Source: UBA9676 sp036522155 (GTDB lineage: Bacteria > Actinomycetota > Actinomycetes > Streptosporangiales > Streptosporangiaceae). Taken from it: DNA of 24,290 nt. Made by a program: the position numbers and the translations under genes. Location: the NCBI GenBank assembly GCA_036522155.1, contig DATDGI010000096.1, forward strand, positions 1 through 24,290, read 5' to 3'. This document shows positions 1 to 8,299 of the stretch, piece after piece; the first letter of the stretch is position 1, and each line of letters starts with the position of its first letter. The notes below the pieces were generated by a model. That model saw nothing but the letters and a program-made list of their open reading frames with translations. It was not told the DNA's origin and searched no databases.

Positions 1-129
1 CGCCCGGCGGTGGGCTGGCCAGCGCGGTGGCCATGGCACTGCACGCGGAACTTCCCACGTCCGCGGTGTGCGCGGCGATCGCCTGGCACGCGCGGCCGCG
101 GGATCCGGGCCAGCGCGGGCCGTGCCAGG
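1..129. other. Window edge upstream of purD, no supported gene
   Basis: No complete gene can be supported here. One plus-strand frame (from base 3) is open from the edge and continues out of frame into purD until 320. It has no recognisable motif and looks like a GC-bias shadow. The end of an upstream gene cannot be excluded because the window starts here. Confidence 0.3.
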
Positions 130-135
130 TAGGCT
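130..135 (+). promoter_or_regulatory. Candidate -10 box of a leaderless purD promoter
   Basis: TAGGCT fits the actinobacterial TANNNT -10 consensus and ends exactly 6 bases before the purD GTG at 142. No SD site precedes that GTG, so transcription probably starts at or next to the start codon. No convincing -35 was seen. The same hexamer with the same 6-base spacing occurs before the AlaX-like gene at 17758. Confidence 0.5.
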
Positions 136-141
136 CGCCGC

Positions 142-1452
142 GTGCGAGTGCTGCTGCTGGGCTCGGGTGGCCGCGAGCATGCGCTGGCCCGGGCACTGGC
201 CGCCGACCCCGGCGTTACCGACCTGCATGCGGCGCCGGGCAACCCCGGCATCGCCCGGCTGGCGACCGTTCACCCGGCCGATCTGGCCGACCTCGCCGCT
301 ATCACCGGGCTGGCCGCTAGCCTCGCTCCCGACCTGGTCGTCGTCGGCCCGGAGGCACCGCTGGTGGCCGGCCTCGCCGACCTGCTCCGGGCCAAGGACA
401 TCGCCTGCTTCGGGCCCGGCCGGGCCGCGGCCATGCTCGAAGGATCGAAGTCCTTCGCCAAGCAGGTGATGACGGCGGCCGGCATCCCCACGGCCGCCGC
501 ACGGACCTGCCGCACCGAGCCCGAGCTGCTGGCCGCGCTGGCTGAATTCGGCCCGCCCTACGTGGTGAAGGCGGACGGGCTCGCGGCCGGCAAGGGAGTC
601 GTCGTCACCAGCGACCACCAAGCGGCTCTCGCGCACGCGCAGGGCTACGGCACCGTGGTGGTCGAGGAGTACCTGGACGGCCCTGAGGTGTCTCTGTTCG
701 CACTGGCCGACGGGGTAACCGCGCTGCCGCTGCGGCCCGCCCAGGACTTCAAGCGGGCAGGCGACGGTGACACCGGCCCGAACACCGGCGGAATGGGTGC
801 CTACGCACCGCTGCCGTGGGCGCCGCCCGGCCTGGCCGAAGAGGTGGTGGGCACGGTCATCCAGCCCGCCCTCGGCGAACTGCGCCGCCGCGGCACCCCG
901 TACCGGGGGCTCCTCTACGCCGGGCTGAGCCTGACCGCGGCGGGCGTGCGGGTGGTGGAGTTCAACGCCCGCTTCGGCGATCCCGAGACCCAGGTGGTGC
1001 TGGACCGGCTGGCCAGCCCACTGGCCGGACTGCTGGCGGCGGCCGCGGACGGCTCGCTGGCCGGGGCCGGCCCGCTGCGCTGGGCGCCGGGCGCCACGGT
1101 GACGGTGGTGCTCGCCGCCGAGGGCTACCCGGCCGCACCGGCCAGCGGCGATCACATCACCGGCATTGACGATGCCGAACGACTGCCGGGGGCATACGTG
1201 CTGCACGCGGGCACGGCCACCGATGCGACCGGGGAACTGGTTTCGGCCGGCGGCCGGGTCCTCAACGTGGTCGGCTCCGGCCCGGACCTGGCCGCGGCCA
1301 GGGACGCTGCCTACCGGGCCGCCGCGGCCGTCCGGATGCGGGGCGGCTGGTACCGCCACGACATCGCGGAGGCCGCTGCTCGCGGCCAGCGGGAGCCCAC
1401 CGCCGCCGATGAGCTGACGGGCGGCCGCCTCGCCCCGGCCCCCGGGGCCTGA
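142..1452 (+). CDS. purD: Phosphoribosylamine-glycine ligase (GAR synthetase)
   Basis: PurD joins 5-phosphoribosylamine and glycine using ATP to make GAR, the second step of de novo purine synthesis, in the cytosol. The 436-residue product has the normal length. It opens with the N-terminal motif VLLLGSGGREHALA. The ATP-grasp part includes YVVKADGLAAGKGVVV (about residues 140-155), the GPNTGGMGAYAP loop and the signature RFGDPETQVV (about 278-287). The GTG start was chosen because the conserved N-terminus begins there and a TANNNT box lies 6 bases upstream. It is the first gene of a run with ltrA, purB and purC. The last ~20 residues (EPTAADELTGGRLAPAPGA) are a non-conserved tail. Confidence 0.96.
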   Translation: MRVLLLGSGGREHALARALAADPGVTDLHAAPGNPGIARLATVHPADLADLAAITGLAASLAPDLVVVGPEAPLVAGLADLLRAKDIACFGPGRAAAMLEGSKSFAKQVMTAAGIPTAAARTCRTEPELLAALAEFGPPYVVKADGLAAGKGVVVTSDHQAALAHAQGYGTVVVEEYLDGPEVSLFALADGVTALPLRPAQDFKRAGDGDTGPNTGGMGAYAPLPWAPPGLAEEVVGTVIQPALGELRRRGTPYRGLLYAGLSLTAAGVRVVEFNARFGDPETQVVLDRLASPLAGLLAAAADGSLAGAGPLRWAPGATVTVVLAAEGYPAAPASGDHITGIDDAERLPGAYVLHAGTATDATGELVSAGGRVLNVVGSGPDLAAARDAAYRAAAAVRMRGGWYRHDIAEAAARGQREPTAADELTGGRLAPAPGA

Positions 1453-1464
1453 CCCGCCGATCCC

Positions 1465-2808
1465 ATGCCCCCCATGCCTGCATCCGGCCCCGGCGGCCCA
1501 CCCAGCAGCGGCAGCGGCCACGACGGCCGTCCGCCGCCTGCGGACGGCCCCGTCTCCGGGCACGCGTCACCAGACCGGCCGCCAGGCGGCACGGCACCAG
1601 CCAGCGCACCGGCCGCGGGGCGCCCGCGCGCGGACGGGGCGCCGCTGCGGGTGAGCACCCTGGAACTGTTCTTCGACCTGGTCTTCGCGTTCACCCTGAC
1701 CCAGCTCACCGCGCTGCTGGCCAGCCACCTGTCAGTGACCGGGGTGGCCCAGGTGCTGCTGATCTTCGGGGTGCTGTGGTGGATGTACGGGGGATACGCC
1801 TGGCTCACGAACACCCGGACCCCGGACCGGACGCCGGAACGGCTGCTCCTGCTGCTGGGCATGGCCGGGTTCCTGGTGGTAGGGCTGGCCATCCCGCACG
1901 GGTTCGCCGGGGAGGGGATGGGCGCGGCCGGCGGCCTGCTCGGGCTTGGCTACCTGGTGGTGGTCCTCGTGCACGCCTCGCTGTACTACCGGCTGAACCG
2001 GAACATCATGCGGATCGCCCCGTTCAACGTCACCTCGGCCCTGCTGGTGATCCTGGCCGGGGTCGCGGACGGCCCCGCCGTCTACGCCCTGTGGGCGGCG
2101 GCACTGGCCATCCAGGTGCTGTCCCCGCTGATCGCCAGCCCGGGCGGGCGGTTCGAAATCCGGCCCGCTCACTTCGTGGAGCGGCACGGCGCACTGATCA
2201 TCGTGGCGCTGGGCGAGTCGGTGGCGGCCCTCGGCATCAGCGCCGCCCGGCAGGGTGCGACCGGCTCGCTGGCCGGCGCCGCGGTGCTCGGGCTGGCCCT
2301 GACCGCGTGCCTGTGGTGGGTCTACTTCGGCACCGGCGATGACGACCGTGCCGAACGGGCCTTCACCGCCGCCGATCCCGCGCGGCGCCCGGGGCTGGCG
2401 CTGTCGGCGTACTTCTTCGCCCACATCCCGATGCTGCTGGGGGTGGTGGCGATGGCGGCGGGGGTGAAACTCACCCTCGGCCACCCCGGGCAGCCGGAGC
2501 CGGTCGGCCAGGCCCTGGTCCTGTCTGGCGGCGTCGCCTTGTTCCTGGCTGGCGATGCCTGGTTCCGGTCGACGCTGCGGCTCGGCCCGCCCTGGCCCCG
2601 GCTGGCCACCGCCGGGGTCGCGCTGGCGGCGGCCGCCCTGGGGGCGACCGTAACGATCGACGCCCAGCTCGCGGTGCTGCTGGCCGTGCTGGTGGCGATG
2701 CTCGCGCTGGAGCGGCGCATCCCGGCCGTGGGCGGTACCAGCCGGGCCACAGCCCCCCGGGCCAGGCTCGCCCGGGCCAGGTCCGGCCGCGGCCGTGCGG
2801 GAGGATAG
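1465..2808 (+). CDS. LtrA-type low temperature requirement membrane protein
   Basis: The core begins near residue 60 with RVSTLELFFDLVFAFTLTQL, the hallmark of the LtrA family (named from a Listeria cold-growth gene; biochemical role unsettled). The rest of the 447 residues is a series of roughly 10-12 hydrophobic segments, with the polar family motif HFVERHGALIIVALGES near residues 233-249, typical of an integral inner-membrane protein. Residues 1-55 are Pro/Gly/Ser-rich and probably disordered. There is no SD site before the ATG at 1465, and the GTG at 1651 starts the conserved core directly, so the true start is uncertain. The gene lies 12 bases after purD and 4 bases before purB, so it is probably transcribed with the purine genes. 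Why it sits there is unknown. Confidence 0.85.
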   Translation: MPPMPASGPGGPPSSGSGHDGRPPPADGPVSGHASPDRPPGGTAPASAPAAGRPRADGAPLRVSTLELFFDLVFAFTLTQLTALLASHLSVTGVAQVLLIFGVLWWMYGGYAWLTNTRTPDRTPERLLLLLGMAGFLVVGLAIPHGFAGEGMGAAGGLLGLGYLVVVLVHASLYYRLNRNIMRIAPFNVTSALLVILAGVADGPAVYALWAAALAIQVLSPLIASPGGRFEIRPAHFVERHGALIIVALGESVAALGISAARQGATGSLAGAAVLGLALTACLWWVYFGTGDDDRAERAFTAADPARRPGLALSAYFFAHIPMLLGVVAMAAGVKLTLGHPGQPEPVGQALVLSGGVALFLAGDAWFRSTLRLGPPWPRLATAGVALAAAALGATVTIDAQLAVLLAVLVAMLALERRIPAVGGTSRATAPRARLARARSGRGRAGG

Positions 2809-2812
2809 ACCC

Positions 2813-4120
2813 GTGATCGGGCGGTACACCCTGCCGGAGATGGGCCGCGTCTGGAGCGAGGCCCACAAGTACGAGCTGTGGTGCCAGGTGGAGACGCTGG
2901 TGCTGGCCGCGCAGGCCGAGGCGGGCACCGTCCCGGCGGAGGCCGTCGCGCCGGTGCGGGCCGCCCCGCCGCCGACCCCGGAGGCGGTGGCGGCCCACGA
3001 GGCGGTGACCGGCCACGACGTGATCGCCTTCCTGACCGCCTGGGCGGACAACACCTCCCCCCGGGCGGCGGCCGCGTACTTGCATTTCGGCATGACCTCC
3101 TCCGACCTGCTCGACACCGCGCTGGCGCTGCAGCTGGCCGAGGCCACCGACCTGCTGGTGGCCCGGGCGACCAGCCTGGTGGCGGCGCTGCGCGAGCACG
3201 CCCTCGCCCACACCGGCACGCTGCGGGTGGGCCGGACCCACGGCATCCACGCCGAGCCCGACGTCTGGGGCCACCGGGTGGCCGACTTCGCGTTCGCCAT
3301 GGCGCGGTGCCGGGACCGGCTGGCCCGGGCCCGGGCGGCGGTCGCGGTCGGCAAGCTGTCCGGCCCGGTCGGCACCTACTCCAACATCGACCCGGCCATC
3401 GAGGCGACCGTGCTCGCCCAGCTCGGCCTGCGCCCGGCCGACGTGGCCAGCCAGGTGGTGTTCCGGGACGGTATCGCCGAGTGGGTGAGCGCCCTCGCGC
3501 TGACCGCTACCGCGTGCGAGGCGGTCGCGCTGGAGGTCAGGCACTGCCAGCGGACCGAGGTCCGGGAGGTGGCGGAGCCGTTCGGGGCCGGGCAGAAGGG
3601 CTCCTCCGCGATGCCGCACAAGCGCAACCCGGTCAGGTCCGAGCGGATCTGCGGGCTGGCCCGGGTGGTACGCGGCTATGTGACGCCGGTGACCGAGGGG
3701 ATGGCGCTGTGGCACGAGCGGGACATCTCCCACTCCAGCGTGGAGCGGGTGGCCCTGCCAGACGCCGCGATCGTCACCGACTACCTGCTGCACCTGACCG
3801 CCGGCCTGGTCGAGGGCCTGGCGGTGGACCCGGCCCGGATGCGCGCCAACCTGGAATCCACCGGCGGCCTGATCTACACCTCTGGCGTGCTGCTCCAGCT
3901 GGTCACCGCGGGCATGTCCCGGGAGGACGCGTACGCGCTGGTGCAGGCGGCGGCGATGGACACCTGGCAGACCGGCACCTCGTTCCGCGAGACGCTCCGC
4001 AAGCGGGCCGCGGCCCAGGGCCAGGAGCTGGACGAAGCCGCCCTGGACGAGGTGTGCCGCCCGGAGCGGTACGTCGAGCGGCTCGGCCCGGTGTTCGGCC
4101 GCCTCCGGGCCCTGACATGA
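2813..4120 (+). CDS. purB: Adenylosuccinate lyase
   Basis: PurB performs two fumarate-releasing steps: SAICAR to AICAR, and adenylosuccinate to AMP. The product is 435 residues, normal for the family. It begins IGRYTLPEMGRVWSE, as in other actinobacterial PurB proteins. It carries LHFGMTSSDLLDTA (about 90-103), the GRTHGIHAEP segment with the catalytic-region His (about 139-148), and the fumarase/lyase signature SSAMPHKRNP (about 264-273, with Lys270). The GTG at 2813 is preferred over an in-frame GTG at 2795 because GGAGG at 2800-2804 is 8 bases upstream and the family N-terminus starts here. Its stop overlaps the purC ATG by four bases (ATGA), implying translational coupling. Confidence 0.96.
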   Translation: MIGRYTLPEMGRVWSEAHKYELWCQVETLVLAAQAEAGTVPAEAVAPVRAAPPPTPEAVAAHEAVTGHDVIAFLTAWADNTSPRAAAAYLHFGMTSSDLLDTALALQLAEATDLLVARATSLVAALREHALAHTGTLRVGRTHGIHAEPDVWGHRVADFAFAMARCRDRLARARAAVAVGKLSGPVGTYSNIDPAIEATVLAQLGLRPADVASQVVFRDGIAEWVSALALTATACEAVALEVRHCQRTEVREVAEPFGAGQKGSSAMPHKRNPVRSERICGLARVVRGYVTPVTEGMALWHERDISHSSVERVALPDAAIVTDYLLHLTAGLVEGLAVDPARMRANLESTGGLIYTSGVLLQLVTAGMSREDAYALVQAAAMDTWQTGTSFRETLRKRAAAQGQELDEAALDEVCRPERYVERLGPVFGRLRALT

Positions 4121-5001
4121 CCGGACCACCGGCCGCGCAGCCAGCCGCCGGGCTCCGGCACCTGTACTCCGGCAAGGTACGCGAGCTCTACCAGATGCCG
4201 GACGGCACGCTGCTGCTCGTCGCCACCGACCGGATCTCGGCCTACGATCACGTGCTGCCGACGCTCATCCCGGACAAGGGGAAAATCCTCACCCAGCTGT
4301 CGCTGTGGTGGTTCGGGCAACTGGCCGGCCTGGTCCCGAACCACCTGGTCGGCGCCCCCATCCCGGCGCAGTTCGCGGGCCGGGCCATGGCCTGCCAGCG
4401 GCTATCGATGATCGGGGTGGAGTGCGTAGCCCGCGGCTACCTGGCCGGCTCGGGGTGGCGCGACTACCAGCGGACCGGGGCGGTTTGCGGGGTGATGCTG
4501 CCACCCGGCCTGGCCGAGGGGTCCCAGCTGCCGGAGCCGATCTTCACGCCAGCCACGAAGGCGCCGCGGGGCGAGCATGACGAGAACATCCCGGCCGCCG
4601 CCGTCGCCGCCCTCACCGGCGCGGACGCCGCCGCCGAACTGGCACGGGTGACGCTGGCGGTGTACCGGCGCGGGGCCAGCCTGGCCGCCCGCGGCGGCAT
4701 CATCGTCGCGGACACCAAGATCGAGCTCGGGCTCGACCCGCAGGGGCGGCTGCTGCTCGCCGACGAGGTGCTGACGCCCGACTCGTCACGGTTCTGGCCC
4801 GCCGGCCGGTGGCAGCCCGGCCGGCCGCAGCCGTCCTTCGACAAGCAGTTCGTGCGCGACTGGCTGGATTCGCCGGAAGCGGGCTGGAACCGCCGCGACC
4901 CCGGCGCACCGCCTCCCGAACTGCCCGGCTGGGTCGTGGATCGCACCAGAGAGCTGTATATCGAGGCGTTTGAGCGCATCACCGGCCGTCGCTGGCAGTA
5001 G
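4117..5001 (+). CDS. purC: SAICAR synthetase (phosphoribosylaminoimidazole-succinocarboxamide synthase)
   Basis: PurC condenses CAIR with aspartate using ATP to give SAICAR, the substrate of PurB encoded just upstream. The protein has 294 residues. Visible family motifs are YSGKVRELYQM near the N-terminus, ATDRISAYDHVLPTLIPDKG (about 37-56), FTPATKAPRGEHDENI (about 145-160), ADTKIELGLD and DEVLTPDSSRFWP (about 205-230). The short N-terminal extension (MTGPPAAQPAAG) is not conserved. Its ATG overlaps the purB stop, so the pair is translationally coupled. It is the last gene of the purine run, and a weak hairpin follows 15 bases after its stop. Confidence 0.96.
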   Translation: MTGPPAAQPAAGLRHLYSGKVRELYQMPDGTLLLVATDRISAYDHVLPTLIPDKGKILTQLSLWWFGQLAGLVPNHLVGAPIPAQFAGRAMACQRLSMIGVECVARGYLAGSGWRDYQRTGAVCGVMLPPGLAEGSQLPEPIFTPATKAPRGEHDENIPAAAVAALTGADAAAELARVTLAVYRRGASLAARGGIIVADTKIELGLDPQGRLLLADEVLTPDSSRFWPAGRWQPGRPQPSFDKQFVRDWLDSPEAGWNRRDPGAPPPELPGWVVDRTRELYIEAFERITGRRWQ

Positions 5002-5015
5002 GTTGGCCTGCGTGC

Positions 5016-5038
5016 TACCGGCGGCTGGCGGGCCGGTA
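5016..5038 (+). terminator. Weak hairpin after purC
   Basis: TACCGGC (5016-5022) and GCCGGTA (5032-5038) form a perfect 7-bp stem with a 9-base loop, starting 15 bases after the purC stop. There is no T-run. Actinobacterial terminators often lack one, but a stem of this size also arises by chance at this GC content. Confidence 0.25.
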
Positions 5039-5362
5039 CGCGGCGGCCAGCCAGGCCCGGCGCCACGCTCCCGGGCTGACCGGCTGTTCCACGATTACCT
5101 GGCACTATGGAACCGAGGGCTCGGTGAGGAACGGACGTGATCAGAACGGATGCTGATGCCGGACTGGGGCTAACGCGCGCCCCAGGCCCGAGATGCCCGC
5201 AATGACCTGCAGACGGCCGGCCCAGTGGGATACTGGAGCGCGCACGCCCGCGGCTTCCCGCTCACCACGCGGCGAGCCGGCGGCCCGTGCCCGGCAGGCC
5301 CGCCGCGTTATCCGGCCGTGGGCCGGCCCTATCGGCACCAGAGGAACAGGAGCGGCGCGCTC
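5039..5362 (+). other. Long leader/intergenic region before murA
   Basis: No standard gene was found in these 324 bases. They hold an inverted repeat GTTCCA-N16-TGGAAC (5086-5113) and, overlapping its right arm, a short palindrome ACCGAG-GG-CTCGGT (5112-5125). A 22-codon ORF with a good SD site (GAGGA 5126-5130, GTG at 5137, stop 5203-5205) follows. A -10-like GATACT lies at 5229-5234, and a CCGGCC-GTG-GGCCGG hairpin at 5312-5326. Together these could be a promoter plus a structured murA leader, but none is proven. Confidence 0.35.
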
Positions 5363-6643
5363 ATGACCGTTGGCCCCGAGACCTGCTACCGCGTGCGGGG
5401 CGGCGTCCCGTTGCACGGCACCGTCTTCATCCAGGGCGCCAAGAACGCCGCGCTCAAGATGATCGCTGCCTCGCTGCTTGCGCCGGAGGGCCGGACGGTG
5501 CTGCGCAACGTCCCCCCCATCGAGGACGTGCGGCGGGCGGTGGAACTCGCCGAGGCCGTGGGGGCGGTGGTCAAACTTCACGAGGCGGAACGGACCCTGG
5601 TGGTGGACGCGTCATCGCTCACCAGCCCGGTGCTGCCCGCCGACATCGCGCGCCGGTTCCGCGGGTCGGTGCTGTTCGTGCCCGCCCTGCTGCACCGGCT
5701 GGGTGAGGCGGTCATCGAGGGCATCGGCGGCTGCAACCTGGGCAGCCGCAACCTCGACTTCCACTACCGGGGGTTCGCGCGGCTGGGCGCCACCGTGGAC
5801 GAGGCGGGCGACCGGATCCACATCAAGGCTGGCCGGCTCCGCGGCGCCCACCTCTACCTCGACACCCCCTCCCACACCGGCACCGAGAACCTGATCATGG
5901 CGGCGGCGCTCGCCCCGGGCACCACGGTGATCGACAACACCGCACTCGAGCCCGAGGTGCAGGATGTGATCGCGTTCCTGACCAAGATGGGTGCGCAGAT
6001 CAGCGGCGGGGGCACCGGCTTCGTCACCGTCCGGGGCGTGGACGCGCTGGTCGCCACCGAGCACACGGTGATGGCCGACCGGATCGACGCCGGGGTGTTC
6101 GCCATGGCCGCCGCCATCACCGGTGGTGAGCTGAGCCTGGTGGGCGCCAACCTGGAGCACTTCGGGGTAGCCCGCTGGAAGCTGGAGCAGATGGGGGTGG
6201 AGTTTGCGTCCAACGGCGCGATCCTCCAGGTGCGCCGGCCTCGGCCGCTCCGGCCCATCAACGTGGTCACGAGCCCGTACCCGGGGTTCGCGACCGATCT
6301 GCAGTCCCCCATCATGGCGCTCAGCTGCCTGGCCGATGGCAGCAGCTACATCCGGGAGACCATCTACGACGGGCGCTACACGCTGCTGGGTGAGCTGACC
6401 AAGATGGGCGGCGAGGTGGAGGTAGACGGCAACGTGGCCATCGTGCACGGGCCGTCCCAGCTCAGGGGGACCAAAGTGGTCGCGCACGACCTGCGCACCG
6501 GGATCGCCCTCATCCTGGCCGGGCTGCGCGCGGAGGGCGAGACCGTGGTCGCCCCCGGCTACCTGATCGACCGCGGGCACGCGGCGATCGCCGACCGGCT
6601 CACCACCCTCGGCGCCGACATCAGCGTGGAGGAGAGCGGCTGA
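5363..6643 (+). CDS. murA: UDP-N-acetylglucosamine 1-carboxyvinyltransferase
   Basis: MurA transfers enolpyruvyl from PEP to UDP-GlcNAc, the first committed step of peptidoglycan precursor synthesis, in the cytosol. The 426-residue protein has the EPSP-synthase-like double fold. Lys27-Asn28 in IQGAKNAALKM match the substrate-binding KN pair. Cys124 in GGCNLGSRNLD matches the catalytic, fosfomycin-sensitive Cys (Cys115 in E. coli), with Arg129 matching Arg120. FATDLQSP carries the catalytic Asp, and the C-terminus has DLRTGIALILAGL and YLIDRGH. The ATG at 5363 follows AGGAG (5348-5352) by 10 bases and fits the family N-terminus; longer in-frame starts do not. The NLD in place of the usual PVD after Arg129 and the location beside purC leave open that it is a second MurA paralogue. 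Confidence 0.93.
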   Translation: MTVGPETCYRVRGGVPLHGTVFIQGAKNAALKMIAASLLAPEGRTVLRNVPPIEDVRRAVELAEAVGAVVKLHEAERTLVVDASSLTSPVLPADIARRFRGSVLFVPALLHRLGEAVIEGIGGCNLGSRNLDFHYRGFARLGATVDEAGDRIHIKAGRLRGAHLYLDTPSHTGTENLIMAAALAPGTTVIDNTALEPEVQDVIAFLTKMGAQISGGGTGFVTVRGVDALVATEHTVMADRIDAGVFAMAAAITGGELSLVGANLEHFGVARWKLEQMGVEFASNGAILQVRRPRPLRPINVVTSPYPGFATDLQSPIMALSCLADGSSYIRETIYDGRYTLLGELTKMGGEVEVDGNVAIVHGPSQLRGTKVVAHDLRTGIALILAGLRAEGETVVAPGYLIDRGHAAIADRLTTLGADISVEESG

Positions 6644-6834
6644 GTGAGGGCCTGGCAGTCAGCGGGACCGCGGCCAGTCACCTGCCGGACCTCCCCTTAT
6701 CGGCAGCGGTTACCGGCCGCGTCATCGCGCAGTCTCACCCGGCTCCCTTTTCAGCGGCGTTCCGTTGGGTTACGAAGGAAACAGCCCCGTAGCCGTCCGA
6801 CCGAAGGCCAGGCCGTGAAATCACCGGAGCAAGT

Positions 6835-6850
6835 GCCCGCTGCCGCGGGC
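6835..6850 (+). other. GCCCGC/GCGGGC hairpin upstream of the 6880 regulator
   Basis: A perfect 6-bp stem (6835-6840 with 6845-6850) and a TGCC loop lie just before the 12-bp palindrome at 6853. With no T-run it does not look like a terminator. It may be part of the operator region or a chance GC stem. Confidence 0.25.
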
Positions 6851-6852
6851 CG

Positions 6853-6864
6853 TGCGTTAACGCA
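6853..6864. promoter_or_regulatory. Perfect 12-bp palindrome TGCGTTAACGCA, candidate operator
   Basis: TGCGTTAACGCA reads the same on both strands and ends 15 bases before the ATG at 6880. Its AT-rich TTAA centre stands out in this GC-rich DNA. The downstream gene encodes a winged-helix protein, so autoregulation through this site is plausible. A looser GTGA-AA-TCAC inverted repeat lies at 6815-6824. Confidence 0.45.
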
Positions 6865-6879
6865 TTACCCGGCTGACGC

Positions 6880-8268
6880 ATGATGACCGGGCAGCGGCAG
6901 GCCCCGCTTGAGCTCACCATCGGTGTCGTCGGCCCGCACGAACTGGTGGAGCGGGTCATGCTGTCCGGCCCGGTCATGCTGGGCCAGCCCGCTTCCCCGC
7001 CCAGCCTGACGGCGGGCGGCTGGCCGCAGGGATCCTCGCTGGCCGGGCCCGGGATGGCCAGGCGGCTGGTGGCCGCCGCCTACCGGAACGAGCAGGAGGC
7101 ACCGGACAAGGTGCTCCGGCTGGGCCCGCAGATCGACGTCTTCCTGTTCGCCAGCCCGGTGCCGCAGGAGTACGCCCGCCGGGCGGGCGTGCTGCGGGCC
7201 CCGGCGACCTGTGTGCCGCTGGCCGGCAGTGCCCTGTTCGCCACCTTGCTGCGGGCGCGGGCGGAAGCTCGTTATGACCTTTCCAGGGTGAGCGTAGATG
7301 TGCTGGGCCGCAGCGATGTCGAGGACGCCTTCGCCGAGCTGGGCATCCCGGCCGCCAACATCCACGTGCGGGAAGAGCCGGCCAACGCGGCCGCGCTGGC
7401 CGCTTTCCACGAGCGGCTGTGGCGCCATGACCAGAACTCGGTCGCGTTCACGTGCCTGGAGTCGGTGGCGCAGCGGCTCTCCGCGGCCGAGATCCCGGTC
7501 TACGTGATCCGCCCGACCGGCAGCGCCATCCGGGCCGCGCTGTACACCGCCACCCTGCTCGGCGCGCATCGCCGGCTGGAGGAGGCGCAACTGGCGGTGG
7601 CGGTAGTGGACGTGCCCACGCTGAGGGAGACGCCCCGGCGGCCCGCCCCCCGGCAGTCGCAGGAGGAACTGCGCCTGACCGTCCACCGCTTCCTGCTCCA
7701 GGAGGCCCAGCGGATGCTGGCAACCGTCTGCCCGGTCAGCGACCACACCTTCCTCATCGTCGCCACCCGCGGCTCGCTGGCTGGCGTCACCGACGGCTTC
7801 CGTGTCCCGCCGTTCTCCGACCGCGCCCGCAGTGAGCTGGGCATTGCGGTCGAGGTGGGGGTCGGCCTGGGCCGGACCGCCCAGGAGGCCGAGATGCACG
7901 CGCGGGCCGCGCTGGCCCGGTCGCACGCGGGCCCGGGCAGCCGCGGGTTCGCCCTGGACCGGGAAGGCCACGCGCTGGTCCCGGCGCCACGGTCACCCGC
8001 CGCGGCCTCACCGGGCCGGCCGAAGGGCCTGGAGACGCTTTCCCGGCTCGCCGACAAGCTGCCCAGCGCCGACGGGGCCCACGTCGTGGACGCGGAGACC
8101 GCCGGGCGGCTGCTTGGCGTCACCTCCCGGACGGCCCGCCGGCTGCTGCACACCCTGGTGGACGAGGGCCTGGCCTGGCCGCTGCCGCCCAACCGGACCC
8201 CGCAGCCGGGACGGCCGCGCCAGTTCTACCGGCTGGTCACCGAGAAACTGGACAACCGCCCGCCCTGA
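6880..8268 (+). CDS. Putative transcriptional regulator: sensor region, GGDEF-like fold, C-terminal winged helix
   Basis: I do not recognise a named gene. Residues ~10-250 begin LTIGVVGPHELVERVM and read as an alternating alpha/beta domain. Residues ~255-350 resemble a degenerate GGDEF/GTP-cyclohydrolase-IIa-like palm fold: HTFLIVATRGSLAG, then VEVGVGLGRTAQEAEMHARAAL, with no GGDEF signature, so cyclase activity is unlikely. Residues ~390-455 form a helix-turn-helix (ETAGRLLGVTSRTARRLLHTLVDEGL) with a GRPRQFYRL wing. This order resembles unnamed regulators of Firmicutes and Actinobacteria as I recall them. Two ATG codons lie in tandem (6880, 6883) and no clear SD site is present. The gene stands alone between murA and a convergent aminotransferase gene. 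The ligand is unknown. Confidence 0.75.
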   Translation: MMTGQRQAPLELTIGVVGPHELVERVMLSGPVMLGQPASPPSLTAGGWPQGSSLAGPGMARRLVAAAYRNEQEAPDKVLRLGPQIDVFLFASPVPQEYARRAGVLRAPATCVPLAGSALFATLLRARAEARYDLSRVSVDVLGRSDVEDAFAELGIPAANIHVREEPANAAALAAFHERLWRHDQNSVAFTCLESVAQRLSAAEIPVYVIRPTGSAIRAALYTATLLGAHRRLEEAQLAVAVVDVPTLRETPRRPAPRQSQEELRLTVHRFLLQEAQRMLATVCPVSDHTFLIVATRGSLAGVTDGFRVPPFSDRARSELGIAVEVGVGLGRTAQEAEMHARAALARSHAGPGSRGFALDREGHALVPAPRSPAAASPGRPKGLETLSRLADKLPSADGAHVVDAETAGRLLGVTSRTARRLLHTLVDEGLAWPLPPNRTPQPGRPRQFYRLVTEKLDNRPP

Positions 8269-8274
8269 CCGGGC

Positions 8275-8295
8275 GGCCCGGTCCCGGCCCGGGCC
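8275..8295. terminator. Bidirectional hairpin between convergent genes
   Basis: GGCCCGG (8275-8281) and CCGGGCC (8289-8295) form a perfect 7-bp stem with a 7-base loop. It sits within the 31 bases between the ends of the 6880 regulator and the convergent aminotransferase gene. Position and stem suggest a shared terminator; there is no T-run on either side. Confidence 0.4.
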
Positions 8296-8299
8296 AGGC

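Noticed and set aside
1732..3375. 547-codon minus-strand frame across ltrA and purB
   Set aside because: Antisense to two real genes, with low-complexity composition.
2878..4116. Upstream extension of the purC frame through purB
   Set aside because: The stretch before 4117 is Gly/Arg/Ala-rich shadow of purB; PurC homology begins right after the ATG at 4117.
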